Source: Acidobacteriaceae bacterium (lineage in GTDB: Bacteria > Acidobacteriota > Terriglobia > Terriglobales > Acidobacteriaceae). From it: a DNA stretch of 8,373 bases. Both the position numbers and the translations under genes were made by a program. The stretch is taken from assembly GCA_025462805.1 (NCBI GenBank), contig JAOAPJ010000266.1:1-8373 (forward strand), in the 5' to 3' direction. Below, piece after piece: positions 1 to 5,727 of this stretch; the first letter of the stretch is position 1; each line of letters begins with the position of its first letter. A model generated the notes under the pieces. That model was not told the origin of the DNA and ran no database searches. It worked only from the letters and a program-made list of their open reading frames with translations.

Positions 1-26
1 AGCTACAACGCACGGGCGAGTGGTAG
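1..26 (+). CDS. 3' end of an upstream gene (partial)
   Basis: The frame that begins at base 3 reads Leu-Gln-Arg-Thr-Gly-Glu-Trp and then stops at TAG 24-26, four bases before the fmt start codon. This could be the last few codons of the preceding gene. In many bacteria the gene before fmt is def (peptide deformylase), and short basic tails are common in Def, so def is a reasonable guess from gene order. Seven residues cannot identify a protein, and a different frame may be the real one. Confidence 0.35.
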
Positions 27-29
27 GCC

Positions 30-965
30 GTGCGGCTCGTCTTCTGCGGCACCCCAGCCTTTGCCGTCCCTACCTTCCATGCGCTCCTCACTGCGGGCCA
101 CAGCATCGAGTTGGCCTTGTGCCAGCCCGATCGCCCGAGCGGCCGCGGGCTGTCGCTGACCGTGCCCCCGGTGAAGCGAGCTGCGCTCGATGCTGGCATC
201 GAGGTGCTGCAGCCGGAGAAGATCCGCAACAATGTGGAGCTGCAGTCGCGTCTCCAGTTGATTCACCCGGATGCAATCGTTGTGGTCGCCTATGGACGCA
301 TCATCCCGCGCTGGATGCTCGACCTGCCACGCCACGGCAATCTGAATCTGCACGGCTCACTGTTGCCGAAGTACCGAGGCGCCGCGCCGATCCAGTGGGC
401 GGTGGCCAACGGTGAAACCGTGACGGGACTAACGACGATGTTGTTGAACGAAGGAATGGACACCGGAGATATCCTGATGCGCCGCGAAGTGCCGATTGCG
501 GACACGGATACAGCGGAGGATCTGTTTCCGCGGATGGCCGAGATTGGTGCGCCGTTGATGGTCGAGACGCTTGCCGGCCTGGAGGCGGGTACGATCACGC
601 CACAGAAACAGGAGGACGCGCAAGCCACGATGGCGCCGCTGCTGACCCGCGACGACGGTCGCGTGGACCCAATGCGAACGGTGAAATCCATCTACGATCG
701 CTGGCGCGGGTTTCAATCCTGGCCTGGTGCGTGGACCACAGTGCGGGGCAAGAAGCTTACGCTGCACCGGCTGGCGATCGCTTCGTCAGAGACTGCAGGG
801 GAACCTGGAGCCTTCCGCATATCTGGAGATCGCCTCTTCTTCGCCGCGGGAGATGGTGGCGTAGTTGAAGTGCTTGAGCTGCAGATGGAAGGGAAGCGCC
901 GCATGCCAGCGGCCGATCTGCTGCGCGGGCATGGCATCGTTGACGGCGATCGTCTGAGCTCCTGA
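30..965 (+). CDS. fmt: Methionyl-tRNA formyltransferase
   Basis: Transfers a formyl group from 10-formyltetrahydrofolate to methionyl-initiator tRNA in the cytoplasm, producing the fMet-tRNA used to start translation. The protein is 311 residues, the usual family length (E. coli 315). The N-terminal formyltransferase fold opens with FCGTPAFAVP (5-14) and has QPDRPSGRG at 32-40. The active-site stretch NLNLHGSLLPKYRGAAPIQ (104-122) supplies Asn106 and His108, and GMDTGD supplies Asp144; these match the catalytic Asn106/His108/Asp144 of the E. coli enzyme. The C-terminal tRNA-binding domain begins near residue 207 and includes WPGAW (231-235). The start is GTG: an in-frame TAG lies at 24-26 and no ATG is available, with only a weak AGG upstream. 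The TGA stop (963-965) shares one base with the rsmB ATG, so the two are very likely cotranscribed and translationally coupled. Confidence 0.97.
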   Translation: MRLVFCGTPAFAVPTFHALLTAGHSIELALCQPDRPSGRGLSLTVPPVKRAALDAGIEVLQPEKIRNNVELQSRLQLIHPDAIVVVAYGRIIPRWMLDLPRHGNLNLHGSLLPKYRGAAPIQWAVANGETVTGLTTMLLNEGMDTGDILMRREVPIADTDTAEDLFPRMAEIGAPLMVETLAGLEAGTITPQKQEDAQATMAPLLTRDDGRVDPMRTVKSIYDRWRGFQSWPGAWTTVRGKKLTLHRLAIASSETAGEPGAFRISGDRLFFAAGDGGVVEVLELQMEGKRRMPAADLLRGHGIVDGDRLSS

Positions 966-2257
966 TGGCAGCCCGTGTCTCTCCAGCGCGCATGGCCGCC
1001 TTCCGCGTGCTGCTGCATATGGAGCGTTCCCGCAACGCTCACTGCGACGATTTGCTGCGCGCTCCGGCGATGGAGGCGCTCAGCCCAGCCGACCGCAACC
1101 TGACCACTGCGCTGGTGATGGGAGTGCTGCGCTGGCAGCTTGCGCTGGACGCGACGGCGGCGCGGTATTTGCGCCGCCAGTCGGCGCTCGACGGCGAGGT
1201 GGCGATCGCGCTGCGGCTGGGTGTGTTTCAACTCCTGGGGATGGAGCGGATTCCCCCCCACGCTGCGCTCTCCGAATCGGTCGAGCTGGCGAAGGCGAGT
1301 GGGCACAGCCATGCGTCGGGAATGGTGAATGCAGTGCTGCGCCGGGTTGCTGAGGCGGCCTCCACACTTTCGCTGGACGCTGCGGCGGCCCATCCTGCCT
1401 GGTTGGTGACGCGCTGGACCAAGCAGTTCGGAGCGGAGGCAACGGCTGAAATCACTACATATGATCAGCAGCCGCCGACGGCCACGGTACGTGCGACCAA
1501 GTCTCTACAGGAGGAAGGCTCGCTGTTGCCGGGAGCACTGTTGAACAATGCGCGTCGAGTGCCGGAGGGGACCGCTGTCCCGGACGGATTCCGTGTTCAG
1601 GACGAGGGATCGCAACTGGTTGCGGAACTTGCCGGGAGGGGCGGCAGGATTCTGGATTGTTGTGCTGCGCCCGGCGGCAAGACCGCGATCCTGGCCAGCA
1701 ACAATCCGACCTCTGAGATCACGGCGTGTGACATCAGCGAAACCCGGCTGAATGCCATGCGGCGCAACTTCGCCAAGGATCCGGTGACGGCTGGCGTGCA
1801 TTGCCTGCTGGCGGATGCAACGGCGCTGCCATTCCGCGACGACTTCGACCTGATCCTGTGCGATGCGCCATGCAGCGGCACGGGCACGCTTGCGCGCAAT
1901 CCGGAGATCAAGTTGCGCCTGGCGGCCTCCGATCTGGTGCGACAGCAACAACGGCAACTTGCGATTCTCCGCTCCGCCTTTCGGGTGCTTGCCCCCGGTG
2001 GCCGGCTCGTCTATGCCACTTGTTCACTGGAGCCGGAGGAGAGCGCGGCTGTGGTGGACATCTTCCTCAATGAGGAGCCGGCCGCGCATCGTCTTTCGGT
2101 CGAGGAGAGGGTGAGCGCAATGCAGCAGGAGGGCACGCTGCATGATCGTGGTGCTGAGTTGCTGCGCCAGTATGGCTTACGCGATGGATATCTGCGGACG
2201 ATGCCGGGGCGGATTGCTTGTGACGGATTTTTCGCCGCAGTGCTGACGCGCACCTGA
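965..2257 (+). CDS. rsmB: 16S rRNA m5C967 methyltransferase RsmB (NOL1/NOP2/Sun family)
   Basis: SAM-dependent methyltransferase that makes 5-methylcytosine in 16S rRNA (C967 in E. coli). It has 430 residues, against 429 for E. coli RsmB. An N-terminal NusB-like helical domain (about 5-135) is followed by a linker and a Rossmann methyltransferase domain (about 225-428). Diagnostic motifs are the SAM loop DCCAAPGGKT (231-240), Asp256 in ACDIS, DAPCSGTGTLARNPEIK (300-316) with Cys303, and YATCSLEPEES (350-360) with Cys353; the two cysteines are the release and catalytic pair of RNA m5C methyltransferases. The NusB domain separates RsmB from RsmF. The linker is unusual: the LRVN-type motif reads VRATK (175-179), and the segment up to the methyltransferase domain is about 20 residues shorter than in E. 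coli by eye. The ATG overlaps the fmt stop by one base with no clear Shine-Dalgarno site, which fits coupling. It ends 4 bases from the convergent PASTA gene. Confidence 0.96.
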   Translation: MAARVSPARMAAFRVLLHMERSRNAHCDDLLRAPAMEALSPADRNLTTALVMGVLRWQLALDATAARYLRRQSALDGEVAIALRLGVFQLLGMERIPPHAALSESVELAKASGHSHASGMVNAVLRRVAEAASTLSLDAAAAHPAWLVTRWTKQFGAEATAEITTYDQQPPTATVRATKSLQEEGSLLPGALLNNARRVPEGTAVPDGFRVQDEGSQLVAELAGRGGRILDCCAAPGGKTAILASNNPTSEITACDISETRLNAMRRNFAKDPVTAGVHCLLADATALPFRDDFDLILCDAPCSGTGTLARNPEIKLRLAASDLVRQQQRQLAILRSAFRVLAPGGRLVYATCSLEPEESAAVVDIFLNEEPAAHRLSVEERVSAMQQEGTLHDRGAELLRQYGLRDGYLRTMPGRIACDGFFAAVLTRT

Positions 2258-2261
2258 AGCG

Positions 2262-3038
2262 CTACTGGGCCAGCGTGAACTGCACCGTTGTCCCGGCGTC
2301 CACACGCGTGCCTGCTGCCGGCTCTTGCGCGATAACGGTTCCCGGCACAACGGGCAGCGCGGGGGGAGAGGGAGCGCCGCCGGGTGCCGCGATTGCGGTG
2401 ACGGCAGGGATCTCTGCCTGACGAACGAGCGGAGGGGCCAGCTTCAGACCAGCCTTGTTCACCGCCGCATTTGCGGTTCTGGCCGGCTGGTTCGTGAGGT
2501 CCGGCATGACATAACTGCTGGACTCGATCGGCAATGGCGCACTGAGGAGAAGCGAGACGACCGGCCGATCGACTGCGACCGAGCCGGCGTTCGGGGATTG
2601 CGCAATGACGGTCCCCGGGGGCGCCAACCCGTACTGCATGTGAGCGATCGTGCCGAGCTGCAGGCTGGCACGGCGAATGGCCAGCGCGGCGGAGCGCTCT
2701 GGTTGCTGGACTACGGTCGGCACCGCCACCTTCTGCGCGCCAAGGCTCTGGCCGACACGGACATGCCATCCAGTGCGAACGATGGTCCCGGATTGCGGGG
2801 ACTGCGTGACGATGCGTGACTCCGGCACTGCGGCGCTGTAAAAGCGATCTTCAACGCTGATGTCCAGGCCGAGGTTTGCGGCCTTCCGGCGTGCCTCCGT
2901 GTCGCTCATGCCGCGGAAGTCTGGCACCTTGACCTCCGCACCGTGAATAGCGAAGTGCATCGTGGTGAGTGCGGAGATGAGCGCGACCACGATCAGCAAT
3001 ACAGAGACCAACGCGAACTGGAAGAACCTACGGATCAT
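2262..3038 (-). CDS. Membrane-anchored protein with three PASTA domains, no kinase domain
   Basis: This 258-residue protein has a basic N-terminus (MIRR), one hydrophobic segment (about 6-27) and then an exported part, so it is probably a type II single-pass protein facing the periplasm. I see three PASTA units. The first (about 35-97) contains VPDFRGMSDTEA and QSPQSGTIV; the second (about 104-167) contains VPTVV and GTVIAQSPNAGS; the third (about 176-256) contains MPDLTNQPA and GTVIAQEPAAGT. The third is split by an Ala/Pro-rich insertion of about 25 residues (206-231). PASTA domains are known from penicillin-binding proteins and Ser/Thr kinases, where they can bind peptidoglycan fragments. 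Neither a kinase nor a transpeptidase is present, so a cell-wall binding or sensing role is inference. The ATG overlaps the OsmC stop in an ATGA, and there is no good Shine-Dalgarno site, which implies coupled translation. Confidence 0.88.
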   Translation of the reverse strand: MIRRFFQFALVSVLLIVVALISALTTMHFAIHGAEVKVPDFRGMSDTEARRKAANLGLDISVEDRFYSAAVPESRIVTQSPQSGTIVRTGWHVRVGQSLGAQKVAVPTVVQQPERSAALAIRRASLQLGTIAHMQYGLAPPGTVIAQSPNAGSVAVDRPVVSLLLSAPLPIESSSYVMPDLTNQPARTANAAVNKAGLKLAPPLVRQAEIPAVTAIAAPGGAPSPPALPVVPGTVIAQEPAAGTRVDAGTTVQFTLAQ

Positions 3039-3433
3039 GCGTCGGCATACTCAATGGTGTAAGTGATGGTGGCGGTCTTCTCAAGCATGGCGGAGACGGA
3101 GCAGTACTTCTCTTTGGAGAGCCGCACCGCATCCTCCATGCTCTTCGCGTTCACTGAGCCCGTAACGCAATAGACCAATTGGATTGCGGTGAAGACGGTG
3201 GGGGATTCGGTTGCCTTCTGTGCTGTTGCGGAGACAGTGAGACCGGTGAAGGGTTCGCGCTTCTTGGTCAGGATCATGACCACGTCGACCGATGTGCAGC
3301 CGCACAGAGCCATCAGGACATATTCAGAGGGGGTAGCACCCTCTGCACGCGCGACGTCCATCGTCACGGTGTGTCCGCTATCGGATGTGGCTGTGTAGAT
3401 CTGATCGTGTTGCCACTCTGCTTTGGCGATCAT
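3035..3433 (-). CDS. OsmC/Ohr-family protein, YhfA subgroup
   Basis: A 132-residue OsmC-fold protein. The pattern closely resembles E. coli YhfA (about 134 residues) by eye: SPMEMVLMAxGGC there corresponds to TPSEYVLMALCGC (34-46) here, and the segment around EKYCSVSAMLEK (108-119) is nearly the same. Relatives such as OsmC and Ohr use two cysteines to reduce organic hydroperoxides. The matching pair here would be Cys46 and Cys111. An extra Cys44 makes a CGC motif, and Cys89 is also present. The function of the YhfA subgroup is not well settled, so thiol peroxidase activity is inferred from the family. The start is well supported by a strong GGAGGAG sequence just upstream (3438-3444). The gene begins inside the 3' end of the CDF gene (56-base overlap) and its TGA overlaps the PASTA start by 4 bases. 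Confidence 0.92.
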   Translation of the reverse strand: MIAKAEWQHDQIYTATSDSGHTVTMDVARAEGATPSEYVLMALCGCTSVDVVMILTKKREPFTGLTVSATAQKATESPTVFTAIQLVYCVTGSVNAKSMEDAVRLSKEKYCSVSAMLEKTATITYTIEYADA

Positions 3434-4916
3434 TGGTCTCCTCCGTACGTCTGCAACTCGCTCCCTCGTGCCGATTGTCAGCCTGCGGCTCAGGATGCAC
3501 CAGCATTCGGTATACCTCCGGCCGTTCCAGTTTCATGCGGTCTTCCAGTGTCGTGATCACATCGTGCACCCGGTGCATGGGCAGATCATCCGGCAGCGTG
3601 CAGTGGCAGGATAGATGCAAGCGATCCCCTGCACGGGACATCGCAACCTCGTGGATGTCGATGATCTCCGGCAGGGTTCGGGCGACACGGCGCAGTTCTT
3701 CTTCCACCTGCCGGTCCTGCTCCACCGTCGAAGGGATTTCAATCGTTGCCGGCTCACTCTCGATATGGGTCAGCACAATGCTTACCTCGGGGGCTGCACT
3801 GTACATCTGCTCCTCCAAATCGCGGACGAAGCGATGCGCCTCGATGAGAGGGAGCGACTCAGCTACCTCGATGTGCTGTTCCACCCGCAGTCCGCCGCGC
3901 TCCTGCTCGACGCTGAGATCATGCAACATCACGTTGTTGCGTGCCGCGACGCCGCGGATGCGGTCGAAGATGCTTTCGCCGGCAGCCTGGCGAGGTACCG
4001 TGCGCACCACGACGTCTGAACCCGGAACGGCGGCCTTTACCGCAGATGTGATCTGCTGCACCAGCCACTCGATGTGCTCCGCGGTGTCGAAGCGCGGGAC
4101 TGACACGGTGAGATCCGCGAAGGTGCGGTTGCCCGAGCGGCGGACGCGCACCTGCTCCACATCGAGGACGCCGTCGATGCGTTCCACGGCACGCACGATC
4201 CGCTGCCGGGAGCCGGCGGGCGCAGTATCGAGGAGTTCGTAGGTGGTGCGGCGCGCAAGTCTCCACGCGAAGCGGAGGATGACGGCAGAGACGACCAGCG
4301 CTGCCGCAGGATCAGCAAAACGAAGCCACGCGATGCCGAAGTGGATACCGGCGTACGAGGCCGCGAGCCCGATCGCCACGGCCGTGCTCGACCAGATGTC
4401 CGATGCGAAGTGGAGGGCGTCGGCCTCGAGCGCCTGGGATCCGGACACTTCGGCCACATGCTTCAATGCCCGCGACCGGCTGAGGTCCACGGTAATTGAG
4501 AGGGCGAGGACGGCGAACGGCCACGGGGATGGGCGGACCGTCACAGGCGCGACAAAGATGCGCAGGATGGCCTCTACGACGATCCACAGGCACGAGGCGC
4601 CCATGAGGAAGGTTTCGGTGAACGCGGAGAGCGTCTCGACCTTGGAGTGTCCGTAGGTGTGGTCCTCGTCGGCCGGTTTGTCTGAGATGCGGACGGATGC
4701 GAAGGTAAGCGCGGCGCCCAGCAGATCGAGCGCGGAGTGCGCTGCATCGGACAGCATGCCGAGGCTGCCGGTCAGCAGCCCTGCCAGCAGCTTTAGCGCG
4801 GTCATGCCGCATGCTGCGAGCAAGGAAAGGAGCGCTGCAGAGCGCTTCTGCTTTGCTGTTTCCTTGGTTATCTGCGGCTGCATGGCGGAAGACGCATCTG
4901 TCTGCGGCTGCGGCAT
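3378..4916 (-). CDS. CDF-family cation efflux protein with three C-terminal dimerization-type domains
   Basis: Inner-membrane divalent-cation/proton antiporter of the cation diffusion facilitator family (FieF/MMT1 type). The membrane part (about 27-222) has six probable helices. Metal-site signatures are SDAAHSALDLL in TM2 (His60-xxx-Asp64), the loop motif DEDHTYGHSKVE (83-94) and ADALHFASD in TM5 (His169-xxx-Asp173). E. coli FieF has DxxxD in TM2, so this site resembles zinc-type CDFs; the substrate cannot be fixed from sequence. At 512 residues it is about 200 longer than FieF (300). The extra part looks like three copies of the cytosolic dimerization fold: about 229-309, 312-389 and 395-477, each ending in a strand like VVVRTVP, VLTHIESE or MLVHPEP. 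The last 35 residues (478-512) are polar, unlike any known domain to me, and overlap the OsmC gene. The first ATG has GGAG only 2 bases upstream; Met12 (4883) is an alternative without a Shine-Dalgarno site. The gap to menG is 68 bases. Confidence 0.92.
   Translation of the reverse strand: MPQPQTDASSAMQPQITKETAKQKRSAALLSLLAACGMTALKLLAGLLTGSLGMLSDAAHSALDLLGAALTFASVRISDKPADEDHTYGHSKVETLSAFTETFLMGASCLWIVVEAILRIFVAPVTVRPSPWPFAVLALSITVDLSRSRALKHVAEVSGSQALEADALHFASDIWSSTAVAIGLAASYAGIHFGIAWLRFADPAAALVVSAVILRFAWRLARRTTYELLDTAPAGSRQRIVRAVERIDGVLDVEQVRVRRSGNRTFADLTVSVPRFDTAEHIEWLVQQITSAVKAAVPGSDVVVRTVPRQAAGESIFDRIRGVAARNNVMLHDLSVEQERGGLRVEQHIEVAESLPLIEAHRFVRDLEEQMYSAAPEVSIVLTHIESEPATIEIPSTVEQDRQVEEELRRVARTLPEIIDIHEVAMSRAGDRLHLSCHCTLPDDLPMHRVHDVITTLEDRMKLERPEVYRMLVHPEPQADNRHEGASCRRTEETNDRQSRVATRSDLHSHIR
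3438..3444 (-). promoter_or_regulatory. Shine-Dalgarno site of the OsmC-family gene
   Basis: Read on the minus strand, GGAGGAG stands immediately before ACCA and the ATG at 3433-3431, so the core is about 6 bases from the start codon. It is the strongest ribosome binding site in the window and fixes the start of the OsmC-family gene, although it lies inside the reading frame of the upstream CDF gene. Confidence 0.7.
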
Positions 4917-4984
4917 AACTCCAGCCTACACGGGCCCCTATCCACCCGGCCAGCCACCCCAAGGCAGTCAACCGCGGTGTGTGG

Positions 4985-5725
4985 CTAGGCTTTGCGCGCG
5001 GTGTAGAGACCAGCGATGCCGAAGCTGTAAGGCGTCCAGCGCGCGTTTTGAAAGCCGAGTCGTTCCATGGTGGCGAGCATCTCCGCTGGAGCCGGGAAGC
5101 GTTCGACGGAAGCGGGGAGATAGGCGTACGCCGCTGTCGAGCCGGACAGCAGCCGGCCGATGCGCGGCAGAACGCGCCGGAAGTAGAAGGCGTATAGCTT
5201 CCCTAAGAAGCCGCCCGGTTCGCTGAAGTCGAGAATGGCCAGCTCGGCTCCGGGGGTGAGGACGCGGTGGAACTCGCGCAGGCCAAGCTCGTAATTGGAC
5301 AGGTTTCGGAATCCGAAGGCGGTGGTGAGCAGGTCGAGCGAGCCGTCAGCCAGCGGCAGGTGCAAGGCGTCGGCCTCGATAGCGATCGCTCCGCGCCGGG
5401 TGAACTTCGCAGCGCCGCGCAGGAGCATCTGGTGGGAGAAGTCCATAGCGATCACCGGGGTGGCAGCAGCGGGACGCCGGCGCAGCAGGGCCATGGTCAT
5501 GTCACCCGTGCCGCAGCAGATATCGGCGATACGTGCCTGAGGGCGCGACAGGATGTGGCGAAAGCGGCGCGCTGTGCGCCACCACCAGAAGCGGTCGATA
5601 CAGCCTGAGAGCAGATGGTTGAGCAGATCGTAGCGGGGCGCGATGGCATCGAACATGGCGCGTACGGCCGCTCCGGCCTCCTGCTCGCCGCCAGTGCCGC
5701 TGGGTCGCGCTCCAGTCGAAGCCAT
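4985..5725 (-). CDS. menG: Demethylmenaquinone C-methyltransferase (UbiE/MenG family)
   Basis: SAM-dependent C-methyltransferase catalysing the last step of menaquinone synthesis (and, in ubiquinone makers, a ring methylation). The protein is 246 residues, the usual family length. The first family signature runs from RYDLLNHLLSGCIDRFWWWR (31-50). The SAM-binding loop is ADICCGTGDM (67-76), with the ribose-binding acidic residue Asp95 in AMDFSHQML. The second signature is TAFGFRNLSNYELGLREFHR (135-154), followed by VLTPG. The first 17 residues are Gly/Ser/Glu rich and probably flexible. I chose menG over ubiE because the likely host group relies on menaquinone, but the sequence alone does not separate the two activities. 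The ATG lies 2 bases after the aroB stop with no strong Shine-Dalgarno site, so the genes are almost certainly one transcript. aroB leads to chorismate, the menaquinone precursor. Confidence 0.95.
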   Translation of the reverse strand: MASTGARPSGTGGEQEAGAAVRAMFDAIAPRYDLLNHLLSGCIDRFWWWRTARRFRHILSRPQARIADICCGTGDMTMALLRRRPAAATPVIAMDFSHQMLLRGAAKFTRRGAIAIEADALHLPLADGSLDLLTTAFGFRNLSNYELGLREFHRVLTPGAELAILDFSEPGGFLGKLYAFYFRRVLPRIGRLLSGSTAAYAYLPASVERFPAPAEMLATMERLGFQNARWTPYSFGIAGLYTARKA

Positions 5726-5727
5726 GG

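Noticed and set aside
713..1393. Minus-strand open frame of 226 codons opposite fmt and rsmB
   Set aside because: It is antisense to two well-supported genes and has no family resemblance.
2011..2769. Minus-strand open frame of 252 codons across the rsmB/PASTA junction
   Set aside because: It covers the conserved end of rsmB antisense and the PASTA gene in a wrong frame, and looks like a random Arg/Ala-rich translation.
3385..4242. Plus-strand open frame of 285 codons opposite the CDF gene
   Set aside because: It is very rich in Ser, Arg and Thr, has no domain pattern, and mirrors the conserved CDF C-terminal domains.
4966..4971. TTGACT on the minus strand between menG and the CDF gene, like a -35 element
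   Set aside because: No acceptable -10 hexamer lies 16-18 bases downstream; the nearest candidates need a spacer of 21 or more. An internal promoter is possible but unsupported.
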